A stretch of 57,425 nucleotides of DNA from Actinomycetes bacterium. GTDB lineage: Bacteria; Actinomycetota; Acidimicrobiia; Acidimicrobiales; Bog-793. Each line of letters begins with the position of its first letter. Within the stretch, counting starts at the first letter, position 1. The DNA lies in the NCBI GenBank assembly GCA_021829645.1, contig JAKBPI010000009.1, forward strand, positions 1 to 57,425, in the 5' to 3' direction. This document shows, piece after piece, positions 1 to 8,781 of this stretch. The notes beneath the pieces were generated by a model. The model saw only the letters and a list, made by a program, of their open reading frames with translations, searched no databases and had not been told where the DNA came from. The position numbers and the translations under genes were made by a program.

Positions 1-444
1 CAAGGCGATAAGACACTAACTGGATCTAAGTACCTCTGGCTGCACAACGAAGAGAATATTCCTGATGAAAAGAGGGCTGGCTTTGACATCATTTGAACTC
101 TAGTCAACAAGACCGCACGTGCCTGGGCGATCAAAGAGATGCTTCGGACACTTTGGAGCTATAGGTCCAAGGCCTGGGCAAGGAAATTCTTCGATCGATG
201 GTACTCCTGGGCTATCAGGTCTCGCCTTGAACCCGTAAAAAAGGTCGCCAAGATGATCAAGAACCATCTCACGGGTATCCTCAACTACTTTGACCATCGC
301 CTTACCAGTGCAGGTGCCGAAGGCATCAACTCGCGTATTCAAGCAGTTAAAGTGGCTGCCCGAGGTTTTAGAACTAAGGAAGGATTCAAGACCGCAATCT
401 ACTTCCACTTAGGTGGACTTGATCTTTATCCCGCAGCTTCATGA
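1..444 (+). pseudogene. ISL3-family transposase, C-terminal part, interrupted by TGA
   Basis: Frame 1 reads through the window edge with typical ISL3 transposase C-terminal sequence: GSKYLWLHNEEN, then KTARAWAIKE, LWSYRSKAWARKFF, YFDHRLTSAGAEGINSRIQ and the closing LDLYP. The conserved DDE-type C-terminal region is all present, but an in-frame TGA sits at 94-96, inside the segment just before KTARAWAIKE. The N-terminal half is outside the window. An in-frame ATG at 139 could start a 101-residue remnant, but it would lack most of the catalytic domain. A sequencing error or a single recent nonsense mutation are both possible; otherwise the similarity is well kept, which suggests recent decay. 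Confidence 0.8.
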
Positions 445-475
445 CCTGGGACACCCACACAAAAGTCGGTAGCGC
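1..475 (+). mobile_element. Right end of a decayed ISL3-type insertion sequence (left part outside window)
   Basis: The window opens inside a transposase reading frame of the ISL3 family. About 30 bases after its stop, at roughly 448-475, lies a segment reading ACCCACACAAAAGTCGGTAG followed by CGCC. Read inward from the outer end, it resembles the terminal inverted repeat of actinobacterial ISL3-type elements (from memory, not measured). The left end is outside the window, so neither the matching repeat nor a target duplication can be checked. The transposase carries a stop codon, so the copy is probably inactive. The 182 bases from 476 to 657 show no gene. Confidence 0.6.
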
Positions 476-657
476 CATATAAATATCAACTAGGAATAAT
501 ACCAGCCTACTTATTAATTACCCATAAGTCTATCCCTTAGGTATGTGCTACAGGAGTACCAAAACTACTTTACATATGTTTTATAATTAAATCAGCATTT
601 TATCTTTCTGTATTTACCAAATGATCGGAGGATCAGCAAAACAAAAAGGTTGCCTAC

Positions 658-1734
658 TTAAGCAATCTCTCCCGGTTGTGACTGCAACTCAATAAAATAG
701 TGCACATCTTCCCCTGAAGTACCAGCAGATACCATCGATTTTAGAAAATCGATATCTTTTTTACCTATCCCGGATAACTCAAGGATCTGGACCACGGCAT
801 TGATAAAATCCAACCGTTCCGTCGTGGAATCGGCGAAATCCAGATCTCCGCCAAATGGCAAATCTTCTGAAGTCATATGGATTTGGCTTGTCTTCATGAC
901 ATCCCCTTCAGGGGTTTTTTCATCCCTCAAACCTATAATCACATCTTCGAAGCTACACAGCTCTTCGACATCATTAGGTCTTTGGATGCATACATAATCG
1001 CTGTCTATCCCCGATGTTTCCCATTGTCCCAAGTTCACTTGGTGTTTTATCGCCCTAAGACGACCAAAATAGGTTCCAGATGCAGGGAGGGCAGCTTTGT
1101 GAGAGACGGAAAATAGTACTTCGTCATCGCCACAGGCCAACAAATTTGCCGCTACTGCATGTGAATGCCCCAGCAACCTGTTAGCTTCTTGAATATTTCC
1201 CGAAGCCACAAGTGTTCTTATGGCGGTCGAGGAAATCGCCGTTCTCAACTTTTTATCCACCAACAATGGAACAGATTTAAAATAGAAGCCCATTTCTCCT
1301 GCGACTTGAGATAGCAATTGGGTATCCCCTGCCGCTTGATAACCAAATCGGAAGTTATCTCCGACAAAAACAGCAGCTGCATTCAGCTGCTTTACTAAAA
1401 ACTCGACGATAAAATCACGGGCCGGCAACTGTGACTTTTGTTTGTCAAACCTGATGACACAGACACCGTCAACCCCTGTTCGCAACAAAAAGTCAATTTT
1501 TTGTTCCAAATCGGTCAGGTGTAACGGCTCAAGACCTGGTCTTGTCACCGAAGCAGGATGTCTGTCAAAAGTTACTGCCATCAAAGACAATCCTTCATGA
1601 CTAAGACCCCTTTGATAAGCTGGATCCGAGCGATAGGCCTCGGCCTCTCTGATGAGATACCTATGCCCCAGGTGCACACCGTCAAAAGTACCTATGGCGA
1701 TTACAGATTTTCTTTTATTATCTAAATTGTCCAC
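658..1734 (-). CDS. ribF: RibF-family FAD synthetase with degenerate riboflavin kinase domain
   Basis: Bifunctional RibF proteins phosphorylate riboflavin to FMN and adenylylate FMN to FAD in the cytoplasm. The N-terminal nucleotidyltransferase domain looks intact: GTFDGVHLGH (residues 15-24), TFDRHPA, VGDNFRFG and the SSTAIR motif. The C-terminal half (about 185-358) has the outline of a flavokinase barrel (LPASGTYFGRL aligns with the usual LPADGVYAG region). However, the GFPTAN nucleotide-binding motif is absent, and the usual catalytic Glu in an E-S-F context is Cys (LCSFED). I infer an FMN adenylyltransferase without kinase activity. The start is GTG; no ATG lies before the first motif. 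It is the last gene of the rimP-infB-truB operon, 28 bases after truB. Confidence 0.85.
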   Translation of the reverse strand: MDNLDNKRKSVIAIGTFDGVHLGHRYLIREAEAYRSDPAYQRGLSHEGLSLMAVTFDRHPASVTRPGLEPLHLTDLEQKIDFLLRTGVDGVCVIRFDKQKSQLPARDFIVEFLVKQLNAAAVFVGDNFRFGYQAAGDTQLLSQVAGEMGFYFKSVPLLVDKKLRTAISSTAIRTLVASGNIQEANRLLGHSHAVAANLLACGDDEVLFSVSHKAALPASGTYFGRLRAIKHQVNLGQWETSGIDSDYVCIQRPNDVEELCSFEDVIIGLRDEKTPEGDVMKTSQIHMTSEDLPFGGDLDFADSTTERLDFINAVVQILELSGIGKKDIDFLKSMVSAGTSGEDVHYFIELQSQPGEIA

Positions 1735-1762
1735 TTGTCACGTCGCTTCTTACCAAGATATA

Positions 1763-2704
1763 TTACATATTATTTGCTAAAATAAGCATCGGTTTTACAG
1801 TAAAATCCGTATATGCCTCGTAGACCCCTAATAAATTCCCACTCAACGACACAATGGCCCAAGGACCGCTACCTGTTGTTGCCAATTCTGTAATGGTCAA
1901 AACTTTTCCGTTGGCAACGGCTGCTTCCAACTCAGGGGAAACCACTATGCTTTCCAAGTCCTGCACTAAATTGGTTATGGGCTGCAGAGAAGAAACATCC
2001 AAATCTTCCAGGGTCACCGCATCGCCAATATCAAAACCTCCGGAGCTTATTCTTCGCAAATCCGAAAGGAAGGCTCCGCCTTGCAATAGCTTTCCCAGAT
2101 CATCGGCCAGTGAACGAATATAAGTTCCGACCGAACATACGACTTTCACCTCCGCAGTCGGACCAACCGGTTTGACACCTGATGACAAAAAAGATTTTAA
2201 GTACAAACTCTGATCTTCGTCGTGACCAAATTCCAACACGGAAAACTCATATATTTCTACGCTCCTCGGCTCTCGTTCAACTTCACGTCCTTCCCTGGCC
2301 AATTGGTGCAGTCGTTTTCCTTGAAACTTGAGACTGGAAACCATGGGAGGAATTTGGCTAATACATCCCGTCAAAAAAGTCGTGGCGGAAATAACACTTT
2401 CTTTGGTCAAACCGGACATATCAAAAGTTGCCATGACCTCACCTGAGGCATCCAGACTTGACGTGGCGGCCCCAAAGTGAATCTTCCCCGTGTACGTTTT
2501 GACGGATGCCTGAGCAAACCTGAGAAGTCTGGTACCCCGGCCCACGCCGACGACTAACACTCCGGTGGCATCGGGGTCAAGGGTTCCGGCGTGACCGACT
2601 TTTTTAGTATGGAGCTTTTTCCTTACTGCATAGACAACATCGTGCGATGTCATACCAGGGGGCTTATCGATAACAGCCACACCGTCCAGATGGGAATCGG
2701 ACAT
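1763..2704 (-). CDS. truB: tRNA pseudouridine(55) synthase TruB
   Basis: TruB converts U55 of the T loop of tRNAs to pseudouridine. The catalytic motif GTLDPDATGVL is present with the expected Asp at residue 43, preceded by the family opening VIDKPPGMTSHDVV and KKVGHAGTLDP. VGTYIRSLADDLG (motif III) lies in the middle. I take the ATG at 2704, preceded by CGGAAATAAA; a TTG ten codons upstream has no better ribosome site and adds a Cys/Arg-rich tail not typical of the family. The 313-residue length is normal. It sits between rbfA and ribF, as in many bacteria. Confidence 0.93.
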   Translation of the reverse strand: MSDSHLDGVAVIDKPPGMTSHDVVYAVRKKLHTKKVGHAGTLDPDATGVLVVGVGRGTRLLRFAQASVKTYTGKIHFGAATSSLDASGEVMATFDMSGLTKESVISATTFLTGCISQIPPMVSSLKFQGKRLHQLAREGREVEREPRSVEIYEFSVLEFGHDEDQSLYLKSFLSSGVKPVGPTAEVKVVCSVGTYIRSLADDLGKLLQGGAFLSDLRRISSGGFDIGDAVTLEDLDVSSLQPITNLVQDLESIVVSPELEAAVANGKVLTITELATTGSGPWAIVSLSGNLLGVYEAYTDFTVKPMLILANNM

Positions 2705-2786
2705 TTTATTTCCGGATCTGCACTGTCGACACAAAAAAATAACTCATCCAAAATCGCCTAAAAAACACCTATTCCAACCGGAATCC

Positions 2787-3185
2787 CTAAAAGTCCAAAT
2801 CTTTATAGTTTTCTTCGTCTACGACAACTTCTCGATGGAACAGCCCATTTCTGATCGCATTGTCTATATTCTTTCCGGAAGTTATGGCCGGATCTGCCAT
2901 AAAGTGCAATTCCGGTACTCTCTTCAACCTAGACAAGGAGGCAATAGACGTTTTGAGTCTCCCCCTGTAGTCCTCTAAAACGACGAAATCAAAGGAGTCC
3001 GGAGCATCGAAAAAAATTGTCGCATGTTTGAGATCCGGATACACTACAACCCCTGTCAGGGTCAAGAGAAATAGCCTTTCGTCTAAATCCGCAATACGTT
3101 CAATTTCGGCTGCCAATATCTTGGCAAACAGTGATGAAAGTCTCTCGGTTCTTGGAAAACTGTGCTGTTTCTGACTTCTGGCCAT
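2787..3185 (-). CDS. rbfA: 30S ribosome-binding factor RbfA
   Basis: RbfA binds the 30S subunit during late 16S rRNA maturation. The 132-residue protein has the KH-like fold signature: an N-terminal helix with RTERLSSLFAKILAAEIERI, a strand region LTGVVVYPDLKHATIFF, and the closing VPELHFMADPAITSGKNIDNAI, matching the family's P-x-L-x-F-x-x-D motif. The ATG is six bases downstream of the infB stop, so the two genes are probably translated together. No good Shine-Dalgarno sequence is visible, which fits translational coupling. Confidence 0.9.
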   Translation of the reverse strand: MARSQKQHSFPRTERLSSLFAKILAAEIERIADLDERLFLLTLTGVVVYPDLKHATIFFDAPDSFDFVVLEDYRGRLKTSIASLSRLKRVPELHFMADPAITSGKNIDNAIRNGLFHREVVVDEENYKDLDF

Positions 3186-3191
3186 ATAAAA

Positions 3192-6137
3192 CTACAGACT
3201 GCGCTCTATTTCCCGCTCTTCGTAAGTCTCGATTACATCACCTGATTTCAAGTCGGAAAAATCACTCAATCCTATACCGCACTCGAAACCGGACTGGACT
3301 TCACGGGCATCTTCTTTGAATCTCTTCAAAGAAGTAATCGTTCCCTTCCAAATAATCGTACCATCTCGTAGGAATCTTACTTTTGAACCACGAGTTATAA
3401 CGCCATTTTGTACATAACATCCGGCAATCGCACCGACCTTTGGCACCCTGAAAATCTCACGGACTTCGGCATCTCCTGTTACGACTTCTTGATAGACAGG
3501 AGCCAACATACCTATCATGGCGGCTTGGATCTCTTCAATCAACTTATAAATAATTTCGTACGTTCTTATTTCAACGTGTTGTAACTCCGCCAGCTCTCTT
3601 GCCTGCCTACTGGGCCTCACATTGAAACCTATGATCGTAGCCTTAGAAGCTATGGCGAGTTGTACGTCGTTTTCTGTGATACCACCCACGCCTCTTTGTA
3701 CAAAAACGATTTTTACATCGTCATTTTCCAGCTTACGCAAAGATTCCGTAATTGCTTCCAGAGATCCCTGTACATCGGTTTTCAGAACAAGGGTCAAAGT
3801 TGCGGTTTCACCGCGTTGAATCTGTTCGAAAATATCTTCCAGTTTGGCACCCGAACCGGTTACAATCCCCTGAGTATGACCGGCTAAGCGTGCTCTTTGT
3901 TCCCTTTGCTCGCCTATCGTCCTCGCTGTTGTGGCATCTGAGGTCACTCTGACTTCATCACCTGCTATAGGAGGTTCCGAAAGTCCGAGTATCTGAACCG
4001 GAGTCGAAGGCAATGCTTCCTTTATCTGGATACCTTTGTCGTTGATAAGCGCTTTTACTTTACCCCACGCGGCACCGGCTACGATGGGATCACCTACCCG
4101 TAGGGTACCTCGCTGGATGACAGCGGTTGCCACAGCACCTCTGCCTATATCAAGATTTGATTCAAGCACCGTGGCCCTAGCTCTGCCTTCGTAAGGGGCT
4201 TTTAGTTCCAAAACTTCAGAAAGCACCAATACCTGCTCCAAAAGATCGTCTATCCCAAGGGTTTGCAGAGCAGAAATCTCCACCGTGATGGTGTCGCCAC
4301 CCCATGATTCCGGCAGCAGCGAGTGCTCAGAAAGCTGTTGCATTACTTTGGTTGGATCGGCATCCGGACGATCAATTTTATTGACGGCTACGATAATAGG
4401 AACTTCTGCTGCTTTGGCATGGTTGATGGCTTCTATTGTCTGCGGCATTACACCGTCGTTTGCCGCCACCACTAAAATGACAATATCGGTTACTTTCGCG
4501 CCTCGGGCGCGCATCTGAGTAAATGCTTCGTGACCAGGGGTATCAATAAAAGTTATCAGATGGCCGTTTTTTTCAACCTGATATGCTCCTATATGCTGAG
4601 TGATTCCTCCGGCTTCGCCCTGCACTACGTTGGCGTTGCGTATCCTGTCAAGCAAAAGTGTCTTTCCATGATCGACATGACCCATCACTGTGACAACGGG
4701 CGGACGCGCCACCTGTACGACCACTTCTTCGTCTTCTTCGGCAAAGAATTTGGCGGTTAGCATTGCTTCCTGCTCTTCGCCTGGATCAACTAGAGTTACT
4801 TTGGCACCGAGTTCGAGAGCAAAGAGATCAATCATTTCATCGGTCAGAGACTGGGTGGCTGTGACCACTTCTCCCTGCAAAAACAAAAATCTGATAACGT
4901 CACCGGCTGATCTATTTAACTTAGGACCGACTTCTTGGGGTGTAGAACCGCGCTCAATGATAATTTCACCTTCAGGGATCGGTGCGGCCGAAGGAGCATA
5001 GGCGGTGACCTGAATCGGCTCTAGCTCTTCTGTGACCCTCTTTCGCCTCTGAGTCTTTTTCTGAGGCATTGCTCTTCCTCGAGAAGCGGGCCCTCCGCGT
5101 GAAGGAGGCGGGGTCGGAATCTGTCCCGTACCGGGTGAGGAAGATCGTGGGCCCGTACCCGGTGAGGAAGATCGGGGTCCCGTACCAGGTGAGGAAGATC
5201 GTGGGCCGCTGAAATTACCGGCAGAGCTTCTGCCCGAAGTAAAAGAACTTCCCTGTCCGGGGGAACGACGCTGTGTAGAGGGCGAACCGCTACCGCGATA
5301 AGGAGGAGAGGACTGTCTGGAGTCCGCTGTTTTGTTAGCGGAATTGGCAAACCTGGGCCCCTGAGAGGAAGACGGAGACGGAGAGCTCCCCGGCGCTTGG
5401 CTTTTAGGTGGGCGCGTTCTTCCGCCCATACCCGGGGGGGGCGGGATGGGTTTTCCGGAAAAAGACTTCATGGAAGCCCCCGGGGGGGGCGGGATGGGTT
5501 TTCCGGAAAAACTGAGAACCTGCTTTGGATCGGCAGGGTTATTTCCACGACTTGGTCGCGCATCGCCTGAATGAGTACGCTCCGGTTTTGTCCCCTCATT
5601 GTTATGCGGTCGGACGGTTTTTTTCTCCGGATCGCGTTGCCTGGGATGCGTCTGCGTCGAACGTGTGTGCTCAATAAGTTCACTCGCTGGACGGCTTCTG
5701 ATGACTTTAGTGTGCTCAGAAGCGGAAACGGCTGGATTTTTGTCAAAAGGCGATAATCCCGGATCGGCAACAATCGCCACGTCTGCTTCTGGAGCGAAGG
5801 AAACTTCTACATTTTTATTGATGGCTTTATCCGTATGAGCTTTCTCGGAAACAGGTACCGCATTGTCTCCCTGTGGTACCTCCGTAACGAATGAAGGCGA
5901 TTTGGCGGCTGGCTTTTCAGCCCCTTTATCCGAACCAGATATGACCTCTTCTGGCTCCATAGGTCTAACAAGACCTTCTCTTTCCGCTTTTCTGCGGACA
6001 CGATCCGCCTGCGCGTCTTCTATGGAAGAAGAATGACTTTTTACTTCAATGCCTAGAGCGATACAAAGATCAAGCGCCCCTTTATTATCCAAACCGAGCT
6101 CTCGCGCCAACTCATATACGCGAATCCTTTTAGCCAA
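3192..6137 (-). CDS. infB: Translation initiation factor IF-2
   Basis: IF-2 is the GTPase that brings fMet-tRNA to the 30S subunit and drives subunit joining. Domain order: IF2-N ([15 protein letters not shown], residues 1-50); a long low-complexity Pro/Ser/Gly/Arg-rich linker (about 60-370) with two GKPIPPPPG copies and three SSSPGTGPR copies; a second IF2-N-like module (about 400-450); the GTPase domain with [16 protein letters not shown] and NKID; and the C-terminal fMet-tRNA-binding domain. The start is TTG: the protein begins exactly with the family N-terminus at that codon and no ATG lies nearby. It is 332 bases downstream of ylxR and six bases ahead of rbfA. The 981-residue length is usual for actinobacteria. 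Confidence 0.96.
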   Translation of the reverse strand: MAKRIRVYELARELGLDNKGALDLCIALGIEVKSHSSSIEDAQADRVRRKAEREGLVRPMEPEEVISGSDKGAEKPAAKSPSFVTEVPQGDNAVPVSEKAHTDKAINKNVEVSFAPEADVAIVADPGLSPFDKNPAVSASEHTKVIRSRPASELIEHTRSTQTHPRQRDPEKKTVRPHNNEGTKPERTHSGDARPSRGNNPADPKQVLSFSGKPIPPPPGASMKSFSGKPIPPPPGMGGRTRPPKSQAPGSSPSPSSSQGPRFANSANKTADSRQSSPPYRGSGSPSTQRRSPGQGSSFTSGRSSAGNFSGPRSSSPGTGPRSSSPGTGPRSSSPGTGQIPTPPPSRGGPASRGRAMPQKKTQRRKRVTEELEPIQVTAYAPSAAPIPEGEIIIERGSTPQEVGPKLNRSAGDVIRFLFLQGEVVTATQSLTDEMIDLFALELGAKVTLVDPGEEQEAMLTAKFFAEEDEEVVVQVARPPVVTVMGHVDHGKTLLLDRIRNANVVQGEAGGITQHIGAYQVEKNGHLITFIDTPGHEAFTQMRARGAKVTDIVILVVAANDGVMPQTIEAINHAKAAEVPIIVAVNKIDRPDADPTKVMQQLSEHSLLPESWGGDTITVEISALQTLGIDDLLEQVLVLSEVLELKAPYEGRARATVLESNLDIGRGAVATAVIQRGTLRVGDPIVAGAAWGKVKALINDKGIQIKEALPSTPVQILGLSEPPIAGDEVRVTSDATTARTIGEQREQRARLAGHTQGIVTGSGAKLEDIFEQIQRGETATLTLVLKTDVQGSLEAITESLRKLENDDVKIVFVQRGVGGITENDVQLAIASKATIIGFNVRPSRQARELAELQHVEIRTYEIIYKLIEEIQAAMIGMLAPVYQEVVTGDAEVREIFRVPKVGAIAGCYVQNGVITRGSKVRFLRDGTIIWKGTITSLKRFKEDAREVQSGFECGIGLSDFSDLKSGDVIETYEEREIERSL
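5125..5205 (-). repeat. Three tandem 27-bp repeats in the infB linker
   Basis: Three head-to-tail 27-base units lie at 5125-5151, 5152-5178 and 5179-5205, differing at only a few bases. They encode a nine-residue Ser/Pro/Gly/Thr/Arg repeat in the disordered IF-2 linker. The copy number is likely to vary between strains by slippage. Confidence 0.9.
5431..5511 (-). repeat. Two copies of a 33-bp G-rich repeat in the infB linker
   Basis: Copies at 5431-5463 and 5479-5511, 48 bases apart, read CCCGGGGGGGG then CGGGATGGGTTTTCCGG on the plus strand. Each encodes [11 protein letters not shown]. The run of eight G in each copy is a candidate slippage site. Confidence 0.85.
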
Positions 6138-6469
6138 CTACCCAGTCAGTCCCTTCTAGACTCTTCAAACAGGTTTAACATAAACCTGTGTCCTGCCACC
6201 TGATCATCATCGACGTACCAGGAAAACCAATAACTCCAAACTAGCCTTTCCCATACTACCAAGTCGCCACTTTATAATATGCAAATATGGCAAATATATA
6301 TGCGTGACAAAAAACCAACCACAACGTCAAAGGAAAAACCGACTGCCATAATATCGTTCTCTCTGGGCTCACAAAAATCACTTGGTTCTTCGACATCTCC
6401 GTAACCAAGTACCGGATATCTTTACAAAGCGTTTGGTACCGGCGCACAGCAAGCGCCGTAAAACACGCC
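6138..6469. other. 332-bp gap between ylxR and infB; no supported gene
   Basis: Related bacteria usually have ylxR and infB adjacent. Here an AT-rich gap separates them. A 63-codon minus-strand frame (6256-6447) has no recognisable similarity or ribosome site. A TATTATA-like stretch near 6270-6280 could belong to a minus-strand promoter for infB, but no convincing -35 box is seen. Confidence 0.4.
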
Positions 6470-6745
6470 TCAGATGCCTTCTGCGATCGCCGATACTGCG
6501 ACAGAAGAAATTTTTTTACGCAACTTTTTACTCAGCAGCTCGTGGCTGAGAGCCATTTTCAGACACTTATCGTCTGTTGCACATACCCACGCTCCCCTGC
6601 CGTTGGTTTTTCCTGCTCCAATGGTCAGAGTATCCGGTTCGATAAAAGCTATTCGCCTTAAGGTATCGACCGTATATCGCTTTTTACACCCGATACAAGT
6701 GCGCACCGGCAGATGCGAGTCGGATGACAAAGTCACCACTTCCAA
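6470..6745 (-). CDS. ylxR: YlxR family protein (RNA-binding, nusA-infB operon)
   Basis: YlxR (DUF448) is a small nucleoid/RNA-associated protein of the nusA-infB operon whose exact role is still debated. The hallmark VRTCIGCKKRYTVDTLRRI near the N-terminus and the later GRGAWVCATDDKCLKMAL match the family's P-x-R-x-C-x-G-C and GRGAY-C motifs. The 91-residue length is normal. The start is uncertain: TTG at 6745 or the GTG codons just after it; a GGAAG precedes the GTGs. It begins 21 bases after the nusA stop. Confidence 0.88.
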   Translation of the reverse strand: MEVVTLSSDSHLPVRTCIGCKKRYTVDTLRRIAFIEPDTLTIGAGKTNGRGAWVCATDDKCLKMALSHELLSKKLRKKISSVAVSAIAEGI

Positions 6746-6766
6746 TTATCTTGAATCAAAATATTT

Positions 6767-7894
6767 TTATTCCGGTGAGTCAGAGTTGCCGGAAAGCTTT
6801 TCCCACTCTGCTAAAGATATCGGATTACCGCCCCCAGCCGGTTGAAATATCATCTCTCCTTTTTCGTTTTCCACCCATTCGCCTTCAGCCCAAGCGGTCG
6901 TGAATATGCCCCGCTCTTCGTCTTTTAGCTGTGAATCACTTTTAATGTCAATACGCCATCCGGTCAGCCTGGCTGCCAGCCTGGCGTTTTGACCTTCTTT
7001 GCCAATTGCCAAGGATAGTTGGCTGTCATCCACGATAGCTACAGCTACACCGGAAACTTCATCCAGCTGTACTTCCCTGACCGCTGCCGGCTGCAGAGCC
7101 TGTGTCACAAACTCCACCGGGTCGGTAGAAAAGTGAATAATGTCAACACGCTCACCGCGCAATTCCCCGGTTACCATTCTGACTCTGGCACCCCGCGGAC
7201 CTACACAGGCTCCCAACGGATCCACATTTTGGTCATTAGACCAAACGGCCATTTTTGTCCTATGTCCGGGCTCGCGCGCGCATGCCTTTATTTCAACAAC
7301 TCCGTTTGCTATTTCGGGTACTTCCAGCTCAAAAAGACCTTTGATAAGACCGGGGTGTGTCCTTGATACCACGATCTGAGGACCCTTGGCTGTTTTGCGG
7401 ACTTCAACTATATAAGCTTTTACTCTTGAGCCATGCTCATATCGCTCAAAAGGCACTTGCTCGGCCTGAGGCAGGAGAGCCTCCACCTTTCCCAAATCCA
7501 AAAGCGTGTAGCGGTTATCACTCTGCTGCACTATGCCTGTTACGATATCTCCTTCCCGTCCGGCATATTCTTGATATTTCAGATCTCTTTCGGCATCTCG
7601 AATACGTTGGGAAATAACCTGTTTAGCAGTCTGAGCCGCTATTCTTCCAAAATCTGCCGGCGTATCATCCCATTCGCGCACAACATTTCCATACTCATCT
7701 AACTCTTGTCCATAAACTTTAATTTCGCCCGAATCGGAGTCAATAGTGACAAAAGCTTCTTCAGCCGCGTTGGGAAGTCTTTTGTAAGCCGCCACTAGGG
7801 CGTTAGCCAAAGCGTCAAGTAAGGTGTCGACCGATATGCCCTTATCCTGCGCTATTTGATTAATAGCTTCAAAAAAATCAAAATTATTACCCAT
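6767..7894 (-). CDS. nusA: Transcription termination/antitermination factor NusA
   Basis: NusA binds RNA polymerase and nascent RNA and modulates pausing, termination and antitermination. Order: NusA N-terminal domain (MGNNFDFFEAINQIAQ...), S1 domain (GDIVTGIVQQ...), then two KH domains (CVGPRGARVRMV, IGKEGQNARLAARLTGW). The acidic C-terminal repeats of proteobacterial NusA are absent, as usual for actinobacteria. The ATG at 7894 is preceded by AGGAGAG seven bases away, which decides the start over a longer frame opening 35 codons upstream. It overlaps the 3' end of rimP by eight bases, so translation is probably coupled. The protein is 375 residues. Confidence 0.95.
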   Translation of the reverse strand: MGNNFDFFEAINQIAQDKGISVDTLLDALANALVAAYKRLPNAAEEAFVTIDSDSGEIKVYGQELDEYGNVVREWDDTPADFGRIAAQTAKQVISQRIRDAERDLKYQEYAGREGDIVTGIVQQSDNRYTLLDLGKVEALLPQAEQVPFERYEHGSRVKAYIVEVRKTAKGPQIVVSRTHPGLIKGLFELEVPEIANGVVEIKACAREPGHRTKMAVWSNDQNVDPLGACVGPRGARVRMVTGELRGERVDIIHFSTDPVEFVTQALQPAAVREVQLDEVSGVAVAIVDDSQLSLAIGKEGQNARLAARLTGWRIDIKSDSQLKDEERGIFTTAWAEGEWVENEKGEMIFQPAGGGNPISLAEWEKLSGNSDSPE

Positions 7895-8699
7895 TATTGG
7901 CTCTCCTATCGGTATCTTTATTAGCTGTCTTCGATGAGAAGCCAGCTTGCCCCAAACGCGAAGGCTCCCTTGCCGTATTGTTTGACTCCGGTAACTCAAC
8001 CCCAGATAAAGTCGATAAGTCTTCGCCGATAAAGAATTCTAGATCTTCGACGCCCTCGCTCTCACGGGTGTCTTGCTCCAGAAATTCCGTTCCCGCAAGC
8101 GCTGCTTTCCAGTCAAAATACAGGTGGGCTTCTTCTATGTCTTCCATGGAAATGATAATCCCCTGATAATCAGCAAAGACAGTAGACGATGTGATGCTTT
8201 CCGAGATGCCGGTATGTAAAAAATCGGCTTTTTTATCTGACGTCTCTTTAACTTTAGAGTTTTTCTTTTTTGAAATGGCGGGTGAAGAGGTAACGGATGA
8301 CTCCGAATCGGCAACGTCAATGATTTTTATCTCACTTTCGTCGACATGGGTCAGCACTCCCCAGAGTCTCCTCCTGCCGCCGAGAGCACGTTTTAATTTA
8401 ATGGCTAGCCTTTTCCCGATTACCTGCCGAAAATGATCTTGGTTGCGTAAAGGTCTTTCTAAGCCGGGGGTGGTAACCTCCAATTCAAAATTCCCCAAAA
8501 CACCAAGGAGGTCCTCCCTGGTGTCCAAAAGTGAGGAAAATTTAGCGCTTATCGTGGCCAATTCGTCAAGAGAGAGGGGTTTGGGATGGCGATCCAGCAT
8601 GACGACTAACTTTTCTTGCCGATATATAACGTCATAAACCGTGACATCCAATGGACGACACAACCCATCCAGTTCCGATCGAACCAAGTCTTCATGCAT
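7887..8699 (-). CDS. rimP: Ribosome maturation factor RimP with long C-terminal extension
   Basis: RimP assists 30S subunit maturation. The first about 145 residues match the family: LDVTVYDVIYRQEKLVVMLDR, then EVTTPGLERPL and the GKRLAIKL strand of the second (SH3-like) domain. The start is the ATG at 8699 because an AGAGGTGAT ribosome site lies just upstream. At 270 residues it is about 100 longer than typical RimP. The extra part includes a Ser/Lys-rich insert (SSPAISKKKNSKVKE) and an acidic tail with a basic end. It is the first gene of the nusA-infB operon and overlaps nusA by eight bases. Confidence 0.88.
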   Translation of the reverse strand: MHEDLVRSELDGLCRPLDVTVYDVIYRQEKLVVMLDRHPKPLSLDELATISAKFSSLLDTREDLLGVLGNFELEVTTPGLERPLRNQDHFRQVIGKRLAIKLKRALGGRRRLWGVLTHVDESEIKIIDVADSESSVTSSPAISKKKNSKVKETSDKKADFLHTGISESITSSTVFADYQGIIISMEDIEEAHLYFDWKAALAGTEFLEQDTRESEGVEDLEFFIGEDLSTLSGVELPESNNTAREPSRLGQAGFSSKTANKDTDRRANNG

Positions 8700-8759
8700 G
8701 TAAATCACCTCTTTCCGGCGTCTCACGTTTTAAATTGATAAATGTGTCTGAAAATCAAA

Positions 8760-8781
8760 GACGTGGGTAAAAACCCACGTC
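8760..8781 (-). terminator. Hairpin in the rimP-nusA-infB operon leader (terminator or attenuator)
   Basis: GACGTGGGT and ACCCACGTC form a perfect 9-bp stem with a four-base loop, 61 bases upstream of the rimP ATG. On the minus strand it is followed by CTTTGATTTT, a moderately U-rich tail, so it could be a Rho-independent terminator or attenuator ahead of rimP. NusA can control its own operon in other bacteria through leader termination, but no antiterminator alternative was worked out here. Confidence 0.6.

Noticed and set aside
5125-5205. Tandem repeats at 5.1 kb as a CRISPR array
   Set aside because: Units are contiguous without spacers and lie in frame inside infB.
6256-6447. 63-codon frame between ylxR and infB
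   Set aside because: No ribosome site or similarity, and aromatic-rich composition typical of AT-rich noncoding DNA.
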